10,537 bases of DNA from Clostridia bacterium (GCA_017459315.1 JAFUDD010000436.1:1-10537); one strand, 5' to 3'; numbered from the stretch's first letter, positions 1 through 6,542 are shown. A program made the numbers and translations. Notes: generated from the letters alone by a model not told the origin.

Positions 1-422
1 AGGACATTGCGGCGACCGGTACGCGGCTCGATGCGATCCTGTCCGGTGCTTTGGTCGAGAACATCTTTGAACCCAAGACGGCTTTGCATGACGGCGCCGC
101 CGTCGTGCGAGACACTACGATCATTGCGGCGGCGTGCCTGCTGCCGCTGTCGGACGATCCGAAGGTCGCCAGAGAGCTGGGCACGCGGCATCGTGCCGCG
201 ATCGGCTGCTCCGCCGCGTCGGACTGCGTGGTGCTCGTCGTTTCCGAGGAGACTGGCGCGATCTCGATTGCGCGGGAGGGCAAGCTGATCCGCTACCTCG
301 ACGAAAAGGCGCTGAGCGATACGCTGGAGGGGCTGCTGCTGCACAACACCGGCGCGTTCCCTTGGATGCGTACCCGCGTCAGCGACCGCAAGGCAAAGGA
401 GGGCAAGGGTCATGTCCGATAA
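1..422 (+). CDS. cdaA: Diadenylate cyclase CdaA, 3' end only (partial)
   Basis: C-terminal part (139 codons visible, reading from base 3) of the membrane-linked diadenylate cyclase that joins two ATP into c-di-AMP, the messenger controlling potassium uptake, osmolyte balance and wall homeostasis in Firmicutes. The catalytic DAC (DisA_N) core is visible: the DGA motif within LHDGAAVVRD at bases 84-113 and the RHR motif within GTRHRAAIG at 180-206, followed by the usual SDCVVLVVSEETGAIS strand region. Both signature motifs are intact, so this copy should be active. The N-terminal membrane helices and the start lie left of the window. The stop overlaps the next gene by 11 bp, which matches the conserved cdaA-cdaR pair. 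DisA and CdaS share the DAC core, but the cdaR neighbour fixes the assignment as CdaA. Confidence 0.95.
   Translation, partial: DIAATGTRLDAILSGALVENIFEPKTALHDGAAVVRDTTIIAAACLLPLSDDPKVARELGTRHRAAIGCSAASDCVVLVVSEETGAISIAREGKLIRYLDEKALSDTLEGLLLHNTGAFPWMRTRVSDRKAKEGKGHVR
395..402 (+). promoter_or_regulatory. Ribosome binding site of cdaR inside cdaA
   Basis: AAAGGAGG lies 9 nt before the ATG at 412, within the last codons of cdaA. This strong site supports the 412 start and the overlapping-gene layout. Confidence 0.8.
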
Positions 423-1746
423 GAAACGCTGGCTCTCCGTGATCGGTCGGTTCTTCCTTGACCTGTTCACGAAAAATATACCGCTGAAAATCATCGCGCT
501 GCTGTTCGCGTTCCTGCTGTGGGCGTACGTGCTGACGATTGAAAACCCGGTCTATCCGAAGGTTGTTCGCAACGTGGAGATCACGATGGTCGGCGAGGAA
601 TCGCTGACGGAGCGCGGCCTGATGCTCGTTTCGCGCGATCTCGGCACCGCGGATGTCACTGTGCAATGCGCCATCGGCAAGCACAGCGAGCTCGACGCGA
701 CGCGCATCAGCTGTGTCGTCGATCTCAATAACCGCCGTCTGAACCTCACCGAGGATGAGGACAGCAAGGAGATCGCCCTGACCGTGCAGACCACGCTCGA
801 ATCGGGCTTCGGCACGATCACGTCGGTCAGCAACGGCACGGTCAACGTCGAGGTGGCGCGCGTTTCCACGCGTTCGGCGCTCCCGGTGGCCGTCGAATAT
901 ACCGGCACGCTGCCGAGCGGGTTCCAGATCGCCGTGCGCGACCGGCTGACGATCAGTGTCTCCGGCATGAAGTCGCTTGTGGAAAAGATTTCCCGCGGAG
1001 TCGTCACCATCGACCTCGACCAGTTCCCGACCGCGGATCCCGAAACGCTCGCGGGCGAATACAGCGGCGTCTACCCGGTGCGCTTCTACGACAGCAGCAA
1101 CGTCGCGCTCGACGATATCTATAACGACAACGGCGAAAGCTATACGATCGAAGTGCCGATCACGATTCGCGCCTATCGAGAGGTGCCGATCGTGCCGGAT
1201 ATCCAGGTCGCGGAAGGCTATGAAGCCGAGCATACGCTGTCGCGCAGCTCGGTCACGCTGTTCGGTGAACGGAGCATCCTGCTCGAAACGGCGCAGATTT
1301 CCACCGAGCCGATCACCGCGACAGCGGACATGTCCGCCGAGACCGTCGAGGCCGCACTGGTCCTGCCGGAGGGCGTCAGCCTGACTTCGGGCGATTCCGG
1401 CAAGGTCACGGTCACGTTGACGACGACGGAGCTGACCGACACGCGCGAGGTCACGGTGCCGATCACGATTGTCAACATGCACAACGATCTGCTGCGCGAC
1501 GAGACCTTCCCGATTGAAGCCGTCGTCACGATACACGGCACACTACGCGAGCTCGACGCATTCATCCCGGCTTATGTCAAGCTGACGATGGATCTCAAGG
1601 GGCTGACCGCCGGAACGCATGCGGTTGCGCTGGTGATGGAGCTCGACAGCCGCGCGGGCGGCGTCACGGCGACGCTTTCCGAACCGACCGTCACGATCAC
1701 GCTGCATGAAAAGCCCGCGCCGGTGCTGACAGCCGACGAGGAGTAA
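412..1746 (+). CDS. cdaR: CdaR, YbbR-domain regulator of diadenylate cyclase
   Basis: 444-residue membrane-anchored protein of the YbbR/CdaR family, which binds CdaA and modulates c-di-AMP synthesis. A short cytosolic N-terminus precedes one transmembrane helix at about residues 22-43 (core KIIALLFAFLLWAYVLTI). The rest is extracellular and made of beta-rich YbbR repeats, which I divide roughly at residues 47-150, 152-250, 255-340 and 345-432. The repeats show alternating Val/Thr/Ile strands and the typical 'VTIDLDQF' and 'KLTMDLKGLTAGTH' type edges. The length fits a four-repeat CdaR. The start is fixed by the ribosome site at 395-402 and the 11-bp overlap with cdaA. It is co-transcribed with cdaA and ends 13 bp before a strong terminator stem. 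glmM, often third in this operon, is not next. Confidence 0.92.
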   Translation: MSDKKRWLSVIGRFFLDLFTKNIPLKIIALLFAFLLWAYVLTIENPVYPKVVRNVEITMVGEESLTERGLMLVSRDLGTADVTVQCAIGKHSELDATRISCVVDLNNRRLNLTEDEDSKEIALTVQTTLESGFGTITSVSNGTVNVEVARVSTRSALPVAVEYTGTLPSGFQIAVRDRLTISVSGMKSLVEKISRGVVTIDLDQFPTADPETLAGEYSGVYPVRFYDSSNVALDDIYNDNGESYTIEVPITIRAYREVPIVPDIQVAEGYEAEHTLSRSSVTLFGERSILLETAQISTEPITATADMSAETVEAALVLPEGVSLTSGDSGKVTVTLTTTELTDTREVTVPITIVNMHNDLLRDETFPIEAVVTIHGTLRELDAFIPAYVKLTMDLKGLTAGTHAVALVMELDSRAGGVTATLSEPTVTITLHEKPAPVLTADEE

Positions 1747-1759
1747 CCAACGACTAATG

Positions 1760-1782
1760 GGGCGGCACGCGCCGCCCTTTTT
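1760..1782 (+). terminator. Rho-independent terminator after cdaA-cdaR
   Basis: Perfect 7-bp GC stem GGGCGGC / GCCGCCC (1760-1766 with 1771-1777), 4-nt loop ACGC, followed by five T (1778-1782). It begins 13 bp after the cdaR stop and closes the operon. Confidence 0.9.
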
Positions 1783-1803
1783 CATTCCAAATCTATTCTG
1801 CCT

Positions 1804-3411
1804 ATGAAACAAACCGTATTGATTCGCAATATCCGCCGCGAGCTGGACGCTTCGGACGAAGCGTTCTTCGCGTCGTGCCGCAAAAAATGGGGTCTTGCGC
1901 CGGACGAGCCGGTTGTCTTCCGCATCGTGCGGCAGGCCATCGACGCACGAAAGAAGCAGGACATTTGTTTTGTCGTGCATGTGACGGCCACGGTGGAGGG
2001 CAAGACGATCAAGCGCCTTTTGCGGGATAAAAAGCTCGACGCAGAGCTGCTGCCCGAACAAAAGGAACTGCCGTTCGTGTTCGGCACGGAGCCGCCCAAG
2101 GGCCGCATCGTCGTCGTCGGACTTGGGCCCGGCGGCCTGTTTGCCGCGTGGCAGCTGGCCCAAAACGGCTATCGCCCGCTTGTATTGGAGCGCGGACGGC
2201 CGATTGATGAGCGCGTGCGCGATGTGGAGGCGTATTGGCAAAGCGGCTCGCTCGATCCGGAAAGCAACGTTGCGTTCGGCGAGGGCGGCGCGGGCACGTT
2301 CTCGGACGGCAAGCTGACGACGCGCATCAAGGACGCCAAGATCGACGGCGTCACCGCGCAGCTGATCGAATGCGGCGCGCCGGCGGAGATCGCGTATCTT
2401 GCCAAGCCGCATATCGGCACCGACCGGTTGCGCATGGTCGTCAAGACCATGCGGGAGCAAATCGTTGCCCTCGGCGGCGAGGTGTGCTTTTCGGCAAAGC
2501 TTAGCGGCATCCGCACGGCGGACGGTGAGCTGAAAGCGATTCGTGTATCCGAAAACGGACGCGAGGAAACCGTCCCGTGCGCGGCGCTGCTGCTCGCCAT
2601 CGGGCAGGGCGCGAGGGACACGTATGAAATGCTGTTCGACGCCGGGATCGCCATGGCGCCCAAGGCGTTTGCCGTCGGCGTTCGCGCCGAGCATCCGCAG
2701 GCGTTGATCAACCGCAGTCAGTTCGGGGATTTTTTCGAGCATCCCCGCCTCGGCGCGGCGTCGTATAATCTCACCGGCAAAAGCGGCGCGCGCGGCGTCT
2801 ATACGTTCTGCATGTGCCCCGGCGGCAAGGTCGTGGCAAGCGCAAGCGGCGAAGGGCAGGCGGTCGTCAACGGCATGAGCGACTATGCGCGCGACGGCGA
2901 AAACGCCAACGCCGCCGTCGTCGTGCAGGTCGGCCCGGAGGACTTCGGGGATCATCCGCTCGCGGGCATGCGGTTTCAGGAAAAATTGGAGCAGGATGCG
3001 TTTCGGCTCGGCCTTGGCACCGCCCCGGCAAGCCGCATAGCGGACTTTATGCAGCGGCAGAAAACCGCCGCATTCGGCGCGGTGCAGCCCACCTATCGTC
3101 CCGGCGTGACCGGTGCGAACCTGTGGGATTGCCTGCCGGACTTTGTCGCAGAGGGCATAGCGGACGGTCTTGTGCAGTTCGGGCGGCAGCTGAAGGGCTA
3201 TGACATGGGCGATGCGGTGCTCACGGCGGTTGAAAGCCGCACATCGTCGCCGCTGCGGATCCTGCGCGGGCTGGATCGCCAGTCCGTCTCCTGCCGGGGA
3301 CTGTACCCCATCGGCGAGGGCGCGGGCTATGCGGGCGGCATTGTCAGCGCCGCTGTGGACGGATGGCACGCCGCAGAGGCGGTCATGGCAAGGTTCTGCG
3401 CCGCAGATTGA
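1804..3411 (+). CDS. FAD-dependent dehydrogenase, COG2509-like, function unknown
   Basis: 535-residue flavoprotein resembling the uncharacterised FAD-dependent dehydrogenases of COG2509. An N-terminal region of about 95 residues, starting MKQTVLIRNIRREL, precedes a dinucleotide-binding fold. That fold shows GLGPGG at residues 106-111 (within VVVGLGPGGLFAAWQL) and the acidic residue ending strand 2 in LVLERG (E129). A family-type GEGGAGTFSDGKLTTR segment starts near residue 159. The C-terminal FAD-contact segment is YPIGEGAGYAGGIVSAAVDG (from residue 501), a common end for this group. No signal peptide or membrane helix is seen, so it is cytosolic. The substrate is unknown. It stands alone, with a terminator upstream and a weak one downstream. 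The start fits the N-terminus I expect for the family, but no Shine-Dalgarno sequence precedes it. Confidence 0.85.
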   Translation: MKQTVLIRNIRRELDASDEAFFASCRKKWGLAPDEPVVFRIVRQAIDARKKQDICFVVHVTATVEGKTIKRLLRDKKLDAELLPEQKELPFVFGTEPPKGRIVVVGLGPGGLFAAWQLAQNGYRPLVLERGRPIDERVRDVEAYWQSGSLDPESNVAFGEGGAGTFSDGKLTTRIKDAKIDGVTAQLIECGAPAEIAYLAKPHIGTDRLRMVVKTMREQIVALGGEVCFSAKLSGIRTADGELKAIRVSENGREETVPCAALLLAIGQGARDTYEMLFDAGIAMAPKAFAVGVRAEHPQALINRSQFGDFFEHPRLGAASYNLTGKSGARGVYTFCMCPGGKVVASASGEGQAVVNGMSDYARDGENANAAVVVQVGPEDFGDHPLAGMRFQEKLEQDAFRLGLGTAPASRIADFMQRQKTAAFGAVQPTYRPGVTGANLWDCLPDFVAEGIADGLVQFGRQLKGYDMGDAVLTAVESRTSSPLRILRGLDRQSVSCRGLYPIGEGAGYAGGIVSAAVDGWHAAEAVMARFCAAD

Positions 3412-3447
3412 CAAAATCCGGCAATTCGGCCTTGCACGCGGTTCCAT

Positions 3448-3471
3448 TTGCAACAAAGTTGTAATATTTTT
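3448..3471 (+). terminator. Weak candidate terminator after the FAD dehydrogenase
   Basis: Stem TTGCAAC / GTTGTAA (3448-3454 with 3458-3464, one G-U pair), loop AAA, followed by TATTTTT. The stem is A-U rich and the loop is only 3 nt, so termination may be partial. Confidence 0.45.
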
Positions 3472-3479
3472 CGGAATTT

Positions 3480-3509
3480 TCCGGCGGCGGACTGGCATTT
3501 GCCGCCGGA
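3480..3509. repeat. GC-rich inverted repeat in the leader of the SpoIID-dockerin gene
   Basis: CCGGCGGC at 3481-3488 is matched exactly by GCCGCCGG at 3501-3508, with T3480/A3509 extending the pair. The loop is 12 nt. Neither strand has a T-run after it, so it is not a standard terminator. It sits about 60 bp upstream of the next start and could be a protein operator or an RNA hairpin. Confidence 0.6.
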
Positions 3510-3527
3510 GTATGGTATGTATATCGT
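3499..3527 (+). promoter_or_regulatory. Possible sigma-A type promoter for the SpoIID-dockerin gene
   Basis: TTGCCG (3499-3504) and TATCGT (3522-3527), spaced by 17 bp, each match 4 of 6 consensus bases. The -35 overlaps the right arm of the inverted repeat at 3480-3509, an arrangement that would suit an operator. The match is modest and other TAT-rich hexamers lie nearby, so this is a candidate only. Confidence 0.3.
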
Positions 3528-3554
3528 AAGCCCCCTCGGGGTCACGGAGAGAAC

Positions 3555-3559
3555 GGAGG
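3555..3559 (+). promoter_or_regulatory. Ribosome binding site deciding the start of the SpoIID-dockerin gene
   Basis: GGAGG here is only 1 nt from an ATG at 3561 but 7 nt from the in-frame ATG at 3567. Normal spacing selects 3567, which also gives a cleaner signal peptide beginning MKKGFAFLLALLLL. Confidence 0.75.
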
Positions 3560-3566
3560 AATGCCC

Positions 3567-5321
3567 ATGAAAAAGGGTTTCGCTTTTTTGCTTGCGCTGC
3601 TGCTGCTCGTATCGCTGCCGGTCGCACAGCGGACGCAGGCCGAGGATACGACCGTGCGCGTGCTGCTCGGCACGGACGGGCAGGAGGAGATCACCGTCAC
3701 GGTGAAGGGCACGTATGCCGTCGGCGATACGTCGTTTACCGACGGCACGCTGACCGCCAAGATCAATAACGGCACGATCACCGTTTCCCATTCGGAAAAG
3801 GGTACGCTGGCAACGAGCAAGGAATCCGTGCGCGTTGTGCGCGCCGAGGCAGATAAGGACATCGCCAACCTGACGCTGTTCAATAAGGATCGTAAGGCCA
3901 CGCTGACCTACCTCGGCGATCTTGTGTTCTATAACGAGGACGGCACGATGCGCGTCGTCAACTATGTCGGGATGCGCGAATACCTTTACGGCGTCGTGTC
4001 CGGCGAGGTCACGGCAAGCTCGCATGAGCAGCTTTTGAAGGCCGAGGCGATCTGCGCCAAGGGCTTTGCGCTCGCGGAGGTCGGCGCGCGTACCAAGAAG
4101 TATTTCGATGTTTACGATTCCACGACCTCGCAGCTCTACTACGGCTATAAGGCCGCCGACACGACTGTGATCGCCGCCGTGGACGAGGTTTGGCAGAACA
4201 CGCTGCTGTATAAGGGCAACGTCGTCAAAACGTATTATTGCACCGCCAACGGCGGGCAGGCCGTCACCCCGACGATCCATTGGGGCAACGCAAACACGAC
4301 CGAGGGCGCCTACTTCTATGGCTACGATCCGTTCGATCTTGCGGGATCGAGCAAGAACGCGACCGTCACGCTGAACGGTGCCAAGCCGTCCGAGCTGCCC
4401 GAAAAGGTCTATGCCTATTTCGTTTCGCTGGCGGAAAGCGCGCTCGGCGAGCCGGTCGAAAGCATCGAGAGCGTCGTTTCGCTCTACGGCCTCTATGACG
4501 CCAAAAAACCGTCCGGTTCGGATCGCTATCCGAAGGATCTTGCGCCCCATGCCGAAAGCTATATCACGCTGAACGTTAAGACCAAGGCCGGCACGTATAC
4601 GCAGACCAAGGCGACGTTCACGCTCGGCGATCTGGCGAAGAAGGCGGGCATTTCCGCGTCCGGCGACGTGTTCTTCACCGTGCGCACCGGCGTACAAAAG
4701 TGGGTGCTGGCGTTCGGCGCCAACAGCGGCCACCGCGTCGGCCTGTCGCACCGCGGCGCGGGACAGATGGCCAAGCAGGGCTATTCCTACGTCGATATTC
4801 TGAAATTCTACTATCGCGGCGCCGATCTCGTCGATGCCAACGGCAGCGTGATCCCCTCCACCGCGGATTTCAACTTTGCCTACGAAGGCCCCGATCCCGA
4901 AGCCACGCCGGTTCCGTCCGTAGAGCCGACGGACACCCCGGAGCCGACCGAAACCCCGGAACCCACGCCGGAAACGACAGAGTCGCCGGAACCAACACCG
5001 GAAGCGACAGAGACGCCCGAACCGACGGAGACGCCGGAGCCGACGCCGGAAGCGACAGAGACGCCCGAACCCACGGAGACGCCGGAACCGACCGAAACGC
5101 CCGCGCCCACCGACACGCCCGAACCGGGACAGCCGCAAATGGGTGACGTGGACGGGGAAAATGGCGTCACCAAAGCCGACGCGCTGCTGGTCGTGCGGTA
5201 TGTCGTCGGGCTCGAAACGCTGACCGACGAGCAGAAGACCCGCGCGGATGTCAACGGCGACGGCAAGGTGAACGCGCTCGACGCGGCGGCGATCCTGCGT
5301 CTCGTTAATCCGAAGGCGTAA
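3567..5321 (+). CDS. Secreted SpoIID/LytB-type peptidoglycan enzyme with C-terminal dockerin
   Basis: 584-residue secreted protein. Residues 1-25 are a signal peptide (KK, leucine-rich core, likely cleavage after TQA). Residues about 130-420 form a SpoIID/LytB domain, a family of lytic transglycosylases cleaving glycan strands. Visible signatures are YLYGVVSGEV with the probable catalytic Glu at 147, the 'LLKAEAICAKGFAL' helix, YYCTANGGQAV and NSGHRVGLSHRGAGQMA. The only two cysteines, C163 and C225, could bind metal or pair. Residues about 443-525 are a Pro/Thr/Glu linker. Residues 526-584 are a type I dockerin with two calcium loops, DVDGENGVTKAD (imperfect) and DVNGDGKVNALD (canonical), each followed by its helix. 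This is longer than ordinary sporulation SpoIID and has a different layout. I therefore do not name it spoIID; it probably acts on or outside the vegetative wall. It ends before a terminator at 5357. Confidence 0.88.
   Translation: MKKGFAFLLALLLLVSLPVAQRTQAEDTTVRVLLGTDGQEEITVTVKGTYAVGDTSFTDGTLTAKINNGTITVSHSEKGTLATSKESVRVVRAEADKDIANLTLFNKDRKATLTYLGDLVFYNEDGTMRVVNYVGMREYLYGVVSGEVTASSHEQLLKAEAICAKGFALAEVGARTKKYFDVYDSTTSQLYYGYKAADTTVIAAVDEVWQNTLLYKGNVVKTYYCTANGGQAVTPTIHWGNANTTEGAYFYGYDPFDLAGSSKNATVTLNGAKPSELPEKVYAYFVSLAESALGEPVESIESVVSLYGLYDAKKPSGSDRYPKDLAPHAESYITLNVKTKAGTYTQTKATFTLGDLAKKAGISASGDVFFTVRTGVQKWVLAFGANSGHRVGLSHRGAGQMAKQGYSYVDILKFYYRGADLVDANGSVIPSTADFNFAYEGPDPEATPVPSVEPTDTPEPTETPEPTPETTESPEPTPEATETPEPTETPEPTPEATETPEPTETPEPTETPAPTDTPEPGQPQMGDVDGENGVTKADALLVVRYVVGLETLTDEQKTRADVNGDGKVNALDAAAILRLVNPKA
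4893..5130 (+). repeat. Pro-Thr-Glu linker coding repeat, with a 48-bp tandem unit
   Basis: Low-complexity coding stretch of (T/P)-E-P-T units between the SpoIID domain and the dockerin. Two adjacent 48-bp units, 4998-5045 and 5046-5093, differ at only three bases and encode the same 16 residues (PEATETPEPTETPEPT). Shorter related units flank them. Such linkers act as flexible extracellular spacers. The near-identical DNA suggests recent duplication and possible length variation. Confidence 0.9.
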
Positions 5322-5356
5322 GCCGCACGATCCCTAAAACCCTCACAAACGCACAG

Positions 5357-5379
5357 CGCCCCGAATTTCGGGGCGTTTT
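5357..5379 (+). terminator. Rho-independent terminator after the SpoIID-dockerin gene
   Basis: 8-bp stem CGCCCCGA / TTCGGGGCG-type pairing (5357-5364 with 5368-5375), 3-nt loop, then TTTT at 5376-5379. It lies 36 bp after the stop. Confidence 0.88.
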
Positions 5380-5486
5380 GTATTGAAAAGGGAAATTCCC
5401 GTTCGCGCCGTAAAACCGAAAATCCGCCTTCATACGGCACGCTCAAGCCGGTTTCGCTCTGCTTGACCGGAGATAAAACCTTTGCC

Positions 5487-5523
5487 CAAAAGAGAAAGCC
5501 GCCCGCGCAAAGCACGGACGGCT
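5487..5523 (-). terminator. Rho-independent terminator after the GlsB-like gene
   Basis: Read on the minus strand: an 11-bp stem with two G-U pairs, GCCGTCCGTGC / GCGCGGGCGGC (plus-strand 5512-5522 with 5498-5508), loop TTT, then a T-rich tail TTTCTCTTTT. It faces the plus-strand terminator at 5357, as expected between convergent units. Confidence 0.85.
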
Positions 5524-5537
5524 CATTTATATCGCTG

Positions 5538-5789
5538 TTATTTCTTTTTCCCGAACAGTTTTCTTTGCAGCCAGATGATCAGGCATGCGCCGCCGACGGA
5601 CAGAAGCATCGACACGATCCAGCTCGTCGGCTCGACGTTCAAAAGGCCGCCGAGGAATCCGCCGACCGCGGAGCCCGCGATGCCGAGAAGAATGTTGCGC
5701 AGCAGGCCGCCCTTGCTGTTCATCAGCTTGCCCGCAAGCCAGCCGATGATCGCGCCGATCACGACGGCAACCAGTATTTTGGTACCCAT
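5538..5789 (-). CDS. GlsB/YeaQ/YmgE-family small membrane protein
   Basis: 83-residue integral membrane protein of the GlsB/YeaQ/YmgE (transglycosylase-associated) family. The family is glycine-rich and often linked to general or envelope stress, but its biochemical role is unsettled. Three hydrophobic segments are visible, at about residues 4-20, 32-50 and 57-74, with Gly-zipper patterns (GAIIGWLAGKLM, GIAGSAVGGFLGGLL) and a basic KLFGKKK tail. Length and pattern are typical. The start is supported by AAAGGAG (plus-strand 5797-5803) 7 nt upstream. It is on the same strand as the CotH-VTC-DUF4956 operon but separated from it by a strong terminator. It therefore probably has its own promoter or depends on readthrough. 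No clear promoter was found in the short gap. Confidence 0.9.
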   Translation of the reverse strand: MGTKILVAVVIGAIIGWLAGKLMNSKGGLLRNILLGIAGSAVGGFLGGLLNVEPTSWIVSMLLSVGGACLIIWLQRKLFGKKK

Positions 5790-5796
5790 AGTATTT

Positions 5797-5803
5797 CTCC
5801 TTT
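5797..5803 (-). promoter_or_regulatory. Ribosome binding site of the GlsB-like gene
   Basis: AAAGGAG on the minus strand, 7 nt before the ATG at 5789. It lies downstream of the terminator at 5811-5842, so this gene can be translated independently of the upstream operon. Confidence 0.75.
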
Positions 5804-5810
5804 CCGAGGG

Positions 5811-5842
5811 AAAACAGCCCGCACCGACTGTTCGGTGCGGGC
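5811..5842 (-). terminator. Strong terminator after the CotH-VTC-DUF4956 operon
   Basis: On the minus strand there is a perfect 11-bp stem GCCCGCACCGA / TCGGTGCGGGC (plus-strand 5832-5842 with 5817-5827), loop ACAG, then TGTTTT. It starts 7 bp after the DUF4956 stop and ends 21 bp before the GlsB-like start. Confidence 0.88.
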
Positions 5843-5849
5843 AGAAGGC

Positions 5850-6533
5850 TTACGAAATCAGATCGCCCTGATGCGCGATCAGCGTGGCGTCATACACGCC
5901 GTCCACGCGCAGGAACTTATCGACAAAGCCGGTCTCGCTCGACTTCACACGAAGCTCAACAGCCAGCTCGATGCCCTCGCGCTGCACGGTCTTGGACTTG
6001 ACGCGCGCATACGGGATCTGCGCAACCATGCCCTTGATCTGCTTGGACGCGCGCTCGTCATAGTGAACGATCAGAAGATACGGCAGGGAGGCTTTCTTCT
6101 TCGAGGAGGCCAAGAGCAGCATCAGAATACCGATCAGCAGCACGCCGACGACCGCCGCCAGCACGAAGCCCGCGCCGAGCGCAATGCCCTCGCCGATGGC
6201 CCAGAACATAAACACGGTGTCGATCGGGTCCTTGATCGCGGTACGGAAACGGACGATGGACAAGGCGCCGACCATGCCCAAAGACAGCTTCAGGTTGTTG
6301 GACATGAACAGAATGACCATCGTGCTGACCATTGTGAGCATCACAAGGCTCATGTTGAAGGTCTTGCTGTACACGACGCCGGAGAACGTGAGCCGATAGA
6401 TCAGATAGATGAACATGCCGAGCAAAAACGCCACGAGGATGCTGCCGATCATCGGGAACACTTGGTTGGTCTGGAAATCGAACAGGGACAGGAACGAAGA
6501 CCAGAGGGTGCTGATGTAACTTGTAGAATCCAT
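5850..6533 (-). CDS. DUF4956 multi-pass membrane protein
   Basis: 227-residue membrane protein of the DUF4956 family, whose molecular function is unknown to me. Hydrophobic segments lie at about residues 27-47, 60-78, 106-122 and 123-142. Between them, residues 83-105 carry the polar, well-ordered segment LSLGMVGALSIVRFRTAIKD, which looks like the family signature. Residues 148-227 form a soluble alpha/beta tail (PYLLIVHYDE, IELAVELRVK), probably cytosolic and possibly a small ferredoxin-like regulatory fold. Families of this type are recurrent neighbours of VTC-type polymerases and CotH proteins, as here. The gene starts 32 bp after the VTC gene, with GGAGG (plus-strand 6538-6542) 4 nt before the ATG, and is followed by a strong terminator. 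By analogy with yeast VTC, where synthesis is coupled to membrane passage, it may be the membrane or channel partner of the polymerase. That role is inference. Confidence 0.85.
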   Translation of the reverse strand: MDSTSYISTLWSSFLSLFDFQTNQVFPMIGSILVAFLLGMFIYLIYRLTFSGVVYSKTFNMSLVMLTMVSTMVILFMSNNLKLSLGMVGALSIVRFRTAIKDPIDTVFMFWAIGEGIALGAGFVLAAVVGVLLIGILMLLLASSKKKASLPYLLIVHYDERASKQIKGMVAQIPYARVKSKTVQREGIELAVELRVKSSETGFVDKFLRVDGVYDATLIAHQGDLIS

Positions 6534-6536
6534 ATT

Positions 6537-6542
6537 TCCTCC
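6537..6542 (-). promoter_or_regulatory. Ribosome binding site of the DUF4956 gene
   Basis: On the minus strand, GGAGGA lies 3-4 nt before the ATG at 6533. It is strong but closely spaced, and it confirms the start after the 32-bp gap behind the VTC gene. Confidence 0.7.

Noticed and set aside
379..1536. Long open frame on the minus strand opposite cdaR (385 codons)
   Set aside because: Its translation is Arg/Asp/His-rich with no recognisable domain, and it lies fully opposite the well-supported cdaR. GC-rich codon use of the real gene creates such frames.
1543..3627. 694-codon minus-strand open frame opposite the FAD dehydrogenase
   Set aside because: Low-complexity Arg/Ala/His content, no motif and no gene-like spacing. 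The plus strand shows clear FAD-binding motifs.
4893..5130. Repeat cluster considered as a CRISPR-like or satellite array
   Set aside because: Units are contiguous, in frame and encode a Pro/Thr/Glu linker. There are no unique spacers.
3327..5138. 603-codon minus-strand open frame opposite the SpoIID-dockerin gene, with an Arg/Phe/Gly-rich N-terminus
   Set aside because: The repetitive RRFRRLCRF pattern is simply the complement of the Pro/Thr/Glu linker repeat.
3567..5321. Calling the secreted enzyme the sporulation gene spoIID
   Set aside because: It has a signal peptide, long linker and dockerin, and no sporulation gene neighbours or sigma-E-like promoter was seen, so only the domain family is supported.
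5380..5486. Small palindromes in the convergent gap: GGGAAATTCCC at 5390-5400, TCAAGC/GCTTGA at 5443-5448/5461-5466 and CCGGT/ACCGG at 5448-5452/5466-5470
   Set aside because: The arms are 5-6 bp, partly mutually exclusive, and lack T-tracts. They could arise by chance or be terminator remnants, and no function can be supported.
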